This document shows, piece after piece, positions 16,963 through 24,671 of a stretch of 24,898 nt of DNA. A model generated the notes under the pieces. It was not told the DNA's origin, ran no database searches, and saw only the letters and a program-made list of their open reading frames with translations. The translations under genes were made by a program, and so were the position numbers. The stretch is from contig URWP01000014.1 in the NCBI GenBank assembly GCA_900551645.1, positions 1 through 24,898 on the forward strand, in the 5' to 3' direction. This DNA is from an uncultured Bacteroides sp. GTDB taxonomy: Bacteria > Bacteroidota > Bacteroidia > Bacteroidales > Bacteroidaceae. Positions within the stretch are counted from its first letter, which is position 1; the number at the start of each line of letters is the position of its first letter.

Positions 16963-18981
16963 CTAAAAGACAAAGGTCAGTGTTCCACCCTTTTCAAGCG
17001 CAGCATGGCGGAGGCAGAAATCCTTCAACTCCACCCCGTTTAACAAGACCTTCTTGGCATCCATGTTCCGCTTCTTCCTGTTCTTCGCGGTAATTACCAA
17101 ATCCCGTCCTTCGGGCAAATGCAAAACCACCTTATCGAACAAAGGAGCAACCAGCTCGTACTCGTCACTGCCAATCACCAAGGGGAACAACCCCATCGCA
17201 CTGAAAGCATACCACGCACTCATCGTACCGTCATCTTCATCCATCTCTGGCATGTAACCCTCAGGATGGTTACGGAAAGCACGCCCGACGTAAGGAGTAG
17301 TAAACTCAGCATTACCGCCATAGAGATGCACCATCTTATCGTCTGTCAGCAGGCGGTACACAATATCGCGGGTCAAATCCGGCCTACCCAGTTTATTGAA
17401 TATATAAGGGACATGTATGTCCGGTTCGTTCCCCTGGTTATACAACGAATGGTTGAAGAAATAGGAAAGTTGCTCTACCAATTTCTCCTCGCCCACCCAT
17501 TCCTTCATCTTATCCAAATAGAATGGGGCAGCCCATCGATATTGCCAGGCAGTTCCCTGATACATTCCGTTTCCTCCCATCTTGGCATAATCCGGCGTGA
17601 TGTTCATGAATTCTTTTTTCCAAGTCTGTTCGAACAGTTGTTCGGCCAAGGCTTTATACTTCTGTTCATCTTCCGTCTGTCCCACAATAGCGGCTATTTG
17701 CGACAAAGTCCACAAGTCAGTTACTGCTTCCATCTGCTGGTCGGGCGATTTGGGTTTCAGAGCATCCACCTCTGCTTTCATTGCCTGATAGGCTATACTG
17801 AAATCAATACCTTTCACACTGCGATGATAACAGTCCAATAAGACGGTTGCCGTATGTTCAGTTCGCACCGAGGGGGTCGGCTCGAAAGAGGTACTCCAGG
17901 CTTCCTTGCCGTTGCGATATAGTAGCAACAGAGAATGGGCAATATCCGGCATCCTGTCCGGCACCAGCAGATTCAACAGCGTGAACTTGGCCCTGAACGT
18001 ATCCCAGATAGACCATGAACTATAAAAGGTCTTATTGTCAGCCAAATGCAGATTACCGTCCGTCGCACGATAGAATTCTCCCGAACGAGCTACTTCATGA
18101 GGACTCAGACTGGCACGATACAATGAAGTATAGAAAAGGATACGTTCCTCATCAGTCCCTCCTTCCACCTCTATCCGTGACAAGACTTCATTCCATTTAT
18201 CGGATGCCGTTCTACGGAATTGGTCAAAATCGTTCCTCAATGATTCTTTTACCTCCCACGAGGCTTCCATTGGAGAAACAGAAGAGAGGGCAATACGTAC
18301 CTCTACCCCTTCCACATTATCAAACGAAAGCTTTCCTTTACCCTTCTCTAACGGTGTATAAATAAAAGGTATATCAGTGTATAGACTGAATGCCAATTGG
18401 TAAGCACCGACTCCACAAGTATTTCCACCCTGTATGACACCCTGTATTTCATTATCCGACACTTTTTTATACTGTGCCGACGCTCCTGAAAAGGAAGAAA
18501 AGAAATCAACGTAAAGTGCCTGCTCCTTTTTCTTCCGGTCAAAATGGTATTTCTCCACGGCCATACGTTCCGTAGCTGTCAGACAGACTGTTGTTCCATC
18601 ATCAAATGCTACTGAATAATAACCGGGAGAAGCTGTTTCCGTTTCCGGGATCCGCTTCCACTCCTGTTCATAGGCAACCGGCCGAATACTGAGATTGCCT
18701 CCACAACCACCACATCCCACTCCTGACAGGCGGTTGACGGAAATGCCGGATGTCCTTGTCTCGGCATAATCATACCCAGCATGCTGTCTGGGTGAACTAT
18801 CCGGTCCGACCGCCACCATACCGAAAGGTACCGTAGCAGCTGGCGATACCTGTCCGTGATCGCCAGATGTTCCCATAAATAAATTTACCAAGTCAGTATA
18901 CAACTGTTGTCCGTATACTGACTTGTCTCCAGCAATTAGCCAAAGACATACCAATCCTAATAACTTAATTCGAAAAGCCAT
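16963..18981 (-). CDS. GH92 variant with Gln at the catalytic acid, candidate Man-P-Man uncapping enzyme
   Basis: This 672-residue exported GH92 protein has a Sec signal (MAFRIKLLGLVCLWLIAGDKSVYGQ). Family landmarks are present: DLVNLFMGTSGDHGQVSP, SSWSIWDTFRAKFTLL, NQGNEPDIHVPYIFN, and MDEDDGTMSAWYAFSAMGLFP with the base-region Asp residues. The acid motif reads GMYQGTAWQYRWAAPF: Gln475 (codon CAG, 17559-17557) stands where the other three GH92 proteins here have Glu (Glu580, Glu546, Glu552). From memory of the family, the Cellulosimicrobium GH92 that removes capping mannose from mannose-1-phospho-6-mannose also has Gln here, because a phosphate leaving group needs no proton donor. The alkaline phosphatase gene ends 20 bases upstream, which fits that role. 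The alternative is a weak or inactive mannosidase. Confidence 0.9.
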   Translation of the reverse strand: MAFRIKLLGLVCLWLIAGDKSVYGQQLYTDLVNLFMGTSGDHGQVSPAATVPFGMVAVGPDSSPRQHAGYDYAETRTSGISVNRLSGVGCGGCGGNLSIRPVAYEQEWKRIPETETASPGYYSVAFDDGTTVCLTATERMAVEKYHFDRKKKEQALYVDFFSSFSGASAQYKKVSDNEIQGVIQGGNTCGVGAYQLAFSLYTDIPFIYTPLEKGKGKLSFDNVEGVEVRIALSSVSPMEASWEVKESLRNDFDQFRRTASDKWNEVLSRIEVEGGTDEERILFYTSLYRASLSPHEVARSGEFYRATDGNLHLADNKTFYSSWSIWDTFRAKFTLLNLLVPDRMPDIAHSLLLLYRNGKEAWSTSFEPTPSVRTEHTATVLLDCYHRSVKGIDFSIAYQAMKAEVDALKPKSPDQQMEAVTDLWTLSQIAAIVGQTEDEQKYKALAEQLFEQTWKKEFMNITPDYAKMGGNGMYQGTAWQYRWAAPFYLDKMKEWVGEEKLVEQLSYFFNHSLYNQGNEPDIHVPYIFNKLGRPDLTRDIVYRLLTDDKMVHLYGGNAEFTTPYVGRAFRNHPEGYMPEMDEDDGTMSAWYAFSAMGLFPLVIGSDEYELVAPLFDKVVLHLPEGRDLVITAKNRKKRNMDAKKVLLNGVELKDFCLRHAALEKGGTLTFVF

Positions 18982-19001
18982 TACGAATACTATTTTAATA
19001 C

Positions 19002-20060
19002 TTATTTTATTCCCAACAGTTTTTTCATCAAATGGAAAGAGGCCGTATTGTCTTTAAAGCCGGCAAACTGTTCAGCACCAGGTCCGTAAGAGAAAAACGG
19101 GACAGGGGAAGCCGAATGTCCACCCGTTGTATATTTCACTGTAACCTCTTTCTTGTCATAGTCACCACCATGGATAGCAATACCACCAGTTTCATGGTCC
19201 GCCGTGATAACCACCAATGTGTTTCCGTCTTTTTCTGCAAAATCGAGCGCTTTGCCTACCGCCCGGTCAAAGTCAATGGTCTCGCCTACCATGTATTCCT
19301 GGTCGTTATTATGTCCACCCCAATCTATTTGGGAACCTTCCACCATCAGGACAAAGCCTTTCTTATTTTCCGACAATTGCTCTATCGCCAATTCCGTAGC
19401 ATTTGCCAGAAAGCCATTTTCTCGCTTATCAACTGGTTCTATCCCGTCTTCGGAAAGCAACACGCCCAGATTACCGGAAATATCCTTAGCTTCAGCCAAG
19501 GAATAAACTACCTCGTAACCCTTTTCCTCCATTTCTTCCGATATGTTCCGGCCGTCTTTCCGCCGCTCAAAATATTTTCTCCCGCCACCAATGAAAAGAT
19601 TGATGTCGCTATTCAAATAATCTGCCGCAATTTCTTCCTGCATATAACGTGAAGGTTGATGGGCCACGAAAGAGGCCGGAGTAGCATCAGTCAACGAACT
19701 GGTAGCAATAACTCCCGTCGATAAGCCTTTCAAAGTAGCCAACCGGATAATCGAGTTCAACGGGACACTGTCCGGAGTCATACCGACCATTCCGTTGTTC
19801 GTTTTCGTGCCTGTGGCAATAGCCGTTCCACCGGCAGCCGAATCGGTTGTGTAACTATTGGCGGAGTTCGTTCGACGCAAGCCAACAAAAGGACAACGGT
19901 CTGTCATGTTCAGGTGTCCGCCATTCTGCGTATAAGCAGCTTGAATCTGGTTGATTCCCATCCCGTCACCAATCATAATGATGATATTTTTCGGGCTTTT
20001 GGCTAAGGCCATGCTTGCAAAAGCAAGCCACAATACTGCACAATTAAATAATTTTTTCAT
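19002..20060 (-). CDS. PhoA-type alkaline phosphatase, exported
   Basis: This 352-residue metal-dependent phosphomonoesterase has a Sec signal (MKKLFNCAVLWLAFASMALA, then KSPKN). The active-site pattern of the alkaline phosphatase superfamily is complete: metal-binding Asp32 in MIGDGMG, nucleophile Ser74 in YTTDSAAGGTA, TDATPASFVAH, MVEGSQIDWGGHNND, ITADHETGG and TTGGHSASPVP. It is shorter than E. coli PhoA, lacking insert regions but not catalytic elements. It lies 20 bases before the Gln-acid GH92 gene, so the two are almost certainly translated from one message. Context suggests that its substrate is mannose 6-phosphate, or the phosphomonoester left on the glycan after uncapping. General phosphate scavenging is the alternative, but no Pho-type regulation is visible. 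Confidence 0.95.
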   Translation of the reverse strand: MKKLFNCAVLWLAFASMALAKSPKNIIIMIGDGMGINQIQAAYTQNGGHLNMTDRCPFVGLRRTNSANSYTTDSAAGGTAIATGTKTNNGMVGMTPDSVPLNSIIRLATLKGLSTGVIATSSLTDATPASFVAHQPSRYMQEEIAADYLNSDINLFIGGGRKYFERRKDGRNISEEMEEKGYEVVYSLAEAKDISGNLGVLLSEDGIEPVDKRENGFLANATELAIEQLSENKKGFVLMVEGSQIDWGGHNNDQEYMVGETIDFDRAVGKALDFAEKDGNTLVVITADHETGGIAIHGGDYDKKEVTVKYTTGGHSASPVPFFSYGPGAEQFAGFKDNTASFHLMKKLLGIK

Positions 20061-20129
20061 CTATTCTTAATTCATTAATTCCATTATATCACTAAATAAG
20101 ACACAAATCATATACAATTCATCATTGTG

Positions 20130-20403
20130 TTACAAACTATAAATGGATGTTCGGAATGTGGTTCGTTCCACAACATACCACCACACATATTCATTTTTCT
20201 CGCTCACAAACAACGCATCATTATACACTATGGGATAACTGACGCAATCCCAACACCAAAACATCCTTCCCACCCATTCCGAAGTTCGACCAATATTCCG
20301 GCAAATAAAACTCGGGCTGCGGAGCTGCCTTCCCATGACGGCAGATGTTATAGCAGTTACAGACTTTTTCAATAATCTTATCATCCAACAGACGGCTACA
20401 CAT
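20130..20403 (-). pseudogene. Short Cys-rich ORF apparently broken by a frameshift
   Basis: An ATG at 20403, 17 bases after the GH43 stop, opens a 60-codon frame (MCSRLLDDKIIEKVCNCY ... YWSNFGMGGKD) that ends at 20221. From about 20265 the adjacent frame carries on in protein-like sequence (MFWCWDCVSYPIVYNDALF ... WWYVVERTTF) to a stop at 20130. Joined, they give about 90 residues with a CNCYNIC cluster and a later CWDC pair, suggestive of a small metal-binding fold. One extra base, or two lost bases near 20255-20270, would explain the break. No family was recognised. It occupies most of the 360-base gap between the GH43 and alkaline phosphatase genes. It could be a decayed gene, a sequencing error or, less likely, two unrelated short frames. 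Confidence 0.4.
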
Positions 20404-20420
20404 TTTACTTTTTAGGAGGC

Positions 20421-21821
20421 TTATTCGGTAAAAGTAAACCATTCCAGATTCATTATGTCTTCTTCTTTTGCAAGAGGATCACCTCTGAAAACCATTACGA
20501 GGGCATGTTTGCCTTTTACCGATTTGACTGATGCTTCATGTAATACATAGGCAGTCTCACCTTGCATCGGTTCCAACTCGCAGACACCTATCAATTCTCC
20601 TTCCGGACTATCCAAACGCAGCTCAATCTTGGCAGCACGGTTATTATCCCATGTTTTGCAGATGAAACGTTTCACTTCCGCTTGATCGAAATCGTAGTAT
20701 TTCCAATAAGCATAATCACCATCTCTTATTTCCGCCAAATATTCTACGGGAATGTCATATTTCGGATAACGGGCGACTACAGTAACATGTCCTCCCATCA
20801 GACAGGCTCTTGCTGCATCCATCCGCAACAATGGAGACATCGGTCCGCCAATACCTTGCGTTGTCATTTCTACTTCTTGAATAGTGCCGTCCGGATTGAA
20901 GGTAATAGGTTCCAAACATGCCTTGCGCATCATTGCTCCTCCGTGCGTAGGCCGATGGTAGGCAATATACCATTGACCGTCCACTTCAAAGATACAACCA
21001 TGATTATTGACTATCCTCCGATTGCTGCCCCAATTGTCGATGATAACTCCTCGATAGGTGTACGGTCCGAAAGGAGAAGTTGCTGTTGCATAGTTTAATG
21101 TTGCACAATTAGATTCTCCGTGCCGTTGGTGCCCCCCATATATATAATAATAAATTCCGTTTCGTTTCCGAACAGAACTTGCTTCATTAAAAGCATGCTC
21201 CTCATACGTCAGCAAACTGTCGTGCACGGCTCCCTCAATCGTCAGCATATCCTTGCTCAATTTAGCTCCTTTCGCATACCCTTGCCCCCAGAACAGATAC
21301 CCCTGTCCGTCATCGTCAATGAAAACCGACGGGTCGATTCCGCTGATACCTTCGATTTTCATACCCTCTTTAAAGGGGCCATACGGAGAGGAAGACACAG
21401 CCACACCTTCGTCCTCACCACCTCCCTCCAAACAATAATACAGGTAATATTTCCCGTTATGATAAATACAATCCGGAGCATACAGCGTTCGGTCAGTATA
21501 ATTCGTTTGTTTCCCTTTACCGGTAGTCGCAAACGACATCTGCTCCACATTCCAATGAATCAGGTCGGAAGTAGACAATACATTATAAGAATGGGAACAC
21601 CAAACATGTTCGGGTTCATCACGTGAACCGTACACATAAATCCTACCGTCAGGCATTGGTCGGACTTCTGGATCCGCAATATATAACCCGGGAGGAGAAA
21701 TCGGATTCAACATCCTGTCCGCCGTTATTCCTGTTTCGTTTTTTTTCTGATTAGAAGTACAAGCTACTAGCGCTACCAGTAAAAAAGAGCACCCGATTCC
21801 TAAAAATATCTTTTTTTTCAC
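20421..21821 (-). CDS. GH43 glycosidase with C-terminal CBM6-like domain, lipoprotein
   Basis: This 466-residue protein starts at a GTG (21821) and has a lipoprotein signal ending LVAC (Cys21). Residues of about 37-325 form a five-bladed GH43 propeller. The catalytic triad is visible: base Asp50 in YIADPEVRP, pKa-tuning Asp163 in GIDPSVFIDDDG, and acid Glu213 in HAFNEASSVRKRNG. GH43 enzymes are inverting and act on beta-xylosides, alpha-L-arabinofuranosides or, in some subfamilies, galactosides. Residues of about 340-465 form a CBM6-like beta-sandwich (YWKYYDFDQAEVKRF, IELRLDSPEGELIG, KGKHALVMVFRGD). The adjacent GH120 protein carries a related module. Proximity to a predicted beta-xylosidase makes xylose the favoured sugar, which is inference. 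It starts 92 bases after the GH120 gene. Confidence 0.93.
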   Translation of the reverse strand: MKKKIFLGIGCSFLLVALVACTSNQKKNETGITADRMLNPISPPGLYIADPEVRPMPDGRIYVYGSRDEPEHVWCSHSYNVLSTSDLIHWNVEQMSFATTGKGKQTNYTDRTLYAPDCIYHNGKYYLYYCLEGGGEDEGVAVSSSPYGPFKEGMKIEGISGIDPSVFIDDDGQGYLFWGQGYAKGAKLSKDMLTIEGAVHDSLLTYEEHAFNEASSVRKRNGIYYYIYGGHQRHGESNCATLNYATATSPFGPYTYRGVIIDNWGSNRRIVNNHGCIFEVDGQWYIAYHRPTHGGAMMRKACLEPITFNPDGTIQEVEMTTQGIGGPMSPLLRMDAARACLMGGHVTVVARYPKYDIPVEYLAEIRDGDYAYWKYYDFDQAEVKRFICKTWDNNRAAKIELRLDSPEGELIGVCELEPMQGETAYVLHEASVKSVKGKHALVMVFRGDPLAKEEDIMNLEWFTFTE

Positions 21822-21913
21822 CGTAACACGTATTTATTTGTTTCTACTGTTTTTCTTGATTCTATACATCAATATCGTCCTCAGACTTCCTTCGTTTATA
21901 GATTTCATATCAA

Positions 21914-24190
21914 TCATTTAGGCCAGACTTTCCATTCCTGCGCACCGCTTTTCTCCACCTCTATCGGTCCCGGGTAAGGATGCACAGCATTCCGCTTATT
22001 TCCCAAATAGTCCTTGTCGATGGCAATGGGACTATCATCCGGATTCACAAATGCTTGTTGAGGGATAATCGCCTTATCCAATGTTTCGGTAGTCACTAAC
22101 CGGCTTTTCGGATTCGTGATACCTTCCTGGGGGACATTCATCTTCAGATACCAACCGTCAGCACGCTGCTCCAAACGGATAGCAGAGTCAAAACCGGAAG
22201 CCTCCACAAAATCTTTTTCCCGCTTGTCGGGATGTGCCCCTGCCGTAAACAGGTTGCCTTTGTAACGGATAGGTAGCAGGCATTCGTCCCAGTTACCCAA
22301 AGAGGCCTTTTGGGCGAAATGGTTGTTCACCCATTGCAAGTCACCTCCCATATTCCGCACATTGCCGACCGAGACCGTCCCATGCGGTTCGTAAAAAAAA
22401 GAATACCTACCCCCGGCGCAACGGTCTAATCCGGCAAACACCTTACCCGTCACCAGATTGTGTACCCCGGCAATCCCTTGCGACAGATTCAGCGAATAGC
22501 CGGACAACAGGATATTGTTTGCCAAAAGTATCGGGCCGTGACAAACCTCTATGAAAATATCCTCCTGCACGTTGTTGTCGTGAAACAGATTGCCCGTCAC
22601 CTGCATACCTTGCGAACCCCAGTCGAGCCACAAACCACGGATGGTGTTATAGATATGATTGTCTCTGATGATGGCATCCACGGCAAAGTGCAACTTGATA
22701 CCCGCCATCTCGTCGCCTTCGAAAGTCTCGTCCAAACATATATCATGAATTTCATTACCCTCTATCACACTGAAAGCAGCGCCGCTGCAACCGACAATTC
22801 CCGCTTGTCCGCAATCATAAATATGATTGTTGCGAATGACATGGAATCCGGCATCCTCTTTATTCCAAGAAGCATGGGCGAAATAATCCAACAACTGCTG
22901 TTCCGTCTGCCCTCCATCCGCTTCCGGATAGACTCTCGGAGGCATGAAACGGTAATGATGCGAATGGCCGAATGTCGGTCTGCCCAACGAAATACCGGCA
23001 CAACGGGAGTTACGGATGGTATTGGCTTCAATCACCCATCCTTTTGCCCAGCGCGGTCCGATCAGACCTGGCTGTTCGGCTGAGGGAGGTGCCCAGTTAG
23101 TAGCGGCATTCTCCAGAATAAATCCGCGGACAGTGATATAGTCTATCCCTGTCTTCTCCGGATAAAAGACTTGCGGACGAACTGTAATCTCCACACCTGC
23201 CTTATTGGGATTCACACTATCAGGGAACTGTGCCCAGATAGAAGTCTTCCCCTTTTCAGGCAACTCCGGCGCACGAACGACCAAACAGAGGTTGTGTTTG
23301 CCCTCCAGCACTCGTTTCATCGGAAGGCAGAACTCTTCGAACTTCTCCCAGTCACCCGTATTCGTCACCTGCGAGGTTCCCAACAATTCCCCATCAGGCG
23401 TATCCAAACGCATTTCGACTGTTCCCCCCTTGCCTAATGTAGCCGCCTGAAAAATCAGTGTATCCGAACCTGTACCAAAATCCACCTGGTCGAAATACAT
23501 CTCTGACCCATCTTTCAAATAACCGAAAGGCCATCGGTTGACAATCGTAATGCAAATAGCCGCATCGCCCCCTTTTACCGAAGCATGCATGGAAGTCTGC
23601 CGTTTGCCACCCACCGGCTCTACCCATTCGAAATTCATCAATACAGGGCCACCGTTGCCGTCGGCTTCGGCATACCAATGCGGTTGTTTGCCATCAAGTG
23701 GCTGCAACACATCTTCTAACGAAAACGTCTCACGGATACGTTTCCCCTCAAGAAGCACCATTCCTGTGTGGTTCGGACGTCCTTTGCCACGATACCAACT
23801 GCCATATATCTGTTCGTCAAACGGATTGCTCTCGCCAAAGAACGAATCAGGCAAAGTCAACTTCCACGCATTGTCTTGTACTTTTTCCCAACCCTTAACC
23901 CGTTCCGAACCGCTAATAACCACCCGTTCGCCCGGTGCAGCTTGATAAATGATACGTTTCTCGTCCGATTCACCGCCACGAGGCGGTACCACCCGTTCCC
24001 GATAAATTCCTTCATGCACGGTAATCACATCGCCCGGCATCGCCTTGTCAGCAGCCGCCTGAATAGTTCGCAGCGGTGCAGACAAACTGCCCACATTTGT
24101 ATCCTTTCCTTTTACGGACACATGGTATTCCCGTGCAGACAAATGGCTGCACAAAAGGAATACCGCAATCAAACACACAAACTTCTTCAT
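21914..24190 (-). CDS. GH120 beta-xylosidase with an inserted CBM6-like domain
   Basis: This is a 758-residue right-handed parallel beta-helix protein with a Sec signal (MKKFVCLIAVFLLCSHLSA). It follows the GH120 beta-xylosidase of Thermoanaerobacterium (XylC) as remembered: EYHVSVKGKD, RTIQAAADKAMPGDVITVHE, GIDYITVRGF, WAPPSAEQPGLIGPRWAKGW and IRNNHIYDCGQAGIVG. The catalytic pair is conserved: nucleophile Asp523 in GLWLDWGSQG and acid/base Glu548 in DIFIEVCHGP. Between WYAEAD (Trp172) and SIWAQFP (Trp319), where XylC has only a few residues, there is a module of about 130 residues resembling CBM6 (MYFDQVDFGTGSD, VEMRLDTPDGELLG, LEGKHNLCLVVRAP). An AAGGAG (24191-24196) directly abuts the ATG. 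Related beta-helix families such as GH141 are the alternative, but the matched segments favour GH120. Confidence 0.88.
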   Translation of the reverse strand: MKKFVCLIAVFLLCSHLSAREYHVSVKGKDTNVGSLSAPLRTIQAAADKAMPGDVITVHEGIYRERVVPPRGGESDEKRIIYQAAPGERVVISGSERVKGWEKVQDNAWKLTLPDSFFGESNPFDEQIYGSWYRGKGRPNHTGMVLLEGKRIRETFSLEDVLQPLDGKQPHWYAEADGNGGPVLMNFEWVEPVGGKRQTSMHASVKGGDAAICITIVNRWPFGYLKDGSEMYFDQVDFGTGSDTLIFQAATLGKGGTVEMRLDTPDGELLGTSQVTNTGDWEKFEEFCLPMKRVLEGKHNLCLVVRAPELPEKGKTSIWAQFPDSVNPNKAGVEITVRPQVFYPEKTGIDYITVRGFILENAATNWAPPSAEQPGLIGPRWAKGWVIEANTIRNSRCAGISLGRPTFGHSHHYRFMPPRVYPEADGGQTEQQLLDYFAHASWNKEDAGFHVIRNNHIYDCGQAGIVGCSGAAFSVIEGNEIHDICLDETFEGDEMAGIKLHFAVDAIIRDNHIYNTIRGLWLDWGSQGMQVTGNLFHDNNVQEDIFIEVCHGPILLANNILLSGYSLNLSQGIAGVHNLVTGKVFAGLDRCAGGRYSFFYEPHGTVSVGNVRNMGGDLQWVNNHFAQKASLGNWDECLLPIRYKGNLFTAGAHPDKREKDFVEASGFDSAIRLEQRADGWYLKMNVPQEGITNPKSRLVTTETLDKAIIPQQAFVNPDDSPIAIDKDYLGNKRNAVHPYPGPIEVEKSGAQEWKVWPK

Positions 24191-24196
24191 CTCCTT
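24191..24196 (-). promoter_or_regulatory. AAGGAG directly abutting the GH120 ATG
   Basis: The Shine-Dalgarno-like AAGGAG has no spacer before the ATG at 24190, and no in-frame ATG lies just downstream to give normal spacing. The site may be inefficient, or initiation may rely on the A/T-rich leader as is common in Bacteroidota. Confidence 0.4.
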
Positions 24197-24253
24197 ACAT
24201 TATATTATATTATTGCACCAATCACTCTAAGTAAATCCCGACTATTTTTTACT

Positions 24254-24514
24254 CTATTTGTATAAAGTCACTTCAGCCAGTCCGGCACGCCCCTCGGAAG
24301 CATCTTCGATTGTTATCCTGAAATACTTCAGTCTCTTATTCATCTGTACAGACTTAAAATCTCAACCCGTACATTCACGCTTATACAGAAGTTTCCACGA
24401 AGATCCGTCTTCCGAAACCTCTAACCGATGCTTATACGAAGAACTGTCTTTCGGAAAACGGATACGGCTGGCGATAATCTCTGTAGACTCTTTCAAAGTC
24501 AATATGACTGATTT
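24254..24514 (-). pseudogene. Decayed F5/8 type C (discoidin/CBM32-like) domain
   Basis: One minus-strand frame reads KSVILTLKESTEIIASRIRF, then HRLEVSEDGSSWKLLYKRECTG, a TGA stop (24364-24362), DFKSV, and RLKYFRITIEDASEGRAGL ending AEVTLYK and TAG (24256-24254). This is the C-terminal part of a discoidin-like carbohydrate-binding domain. The TGA stands where a Trp (TGG) would suit, so it looks like a nonsense mutation. Two TAA codons lie just upstream (24520-24515). The stretch from 24515 to 24671 has further stops in this frame and no clear gene, although an ATG at 24655 preceded by AAAGGAG shares the frame. It may be the lost tail of the GH2 protein at the right edge, or a separate dead binding protein. 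Confidence 0.65.
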
Positions 24515-24671
24515 TTATTATACGTATCCATTGCCTAGATTCCTTTTTCTTCATCTCTGCGGCATCCTGATAGGGTTTCGAACGGATGGAAATCACCAAC
24601 CAGTTCCCATCTCCGAATCGAGACAGGATTCAGCCTTCTGTCTCACCGGCTGCATCCTTTTCTCCTTTCTT

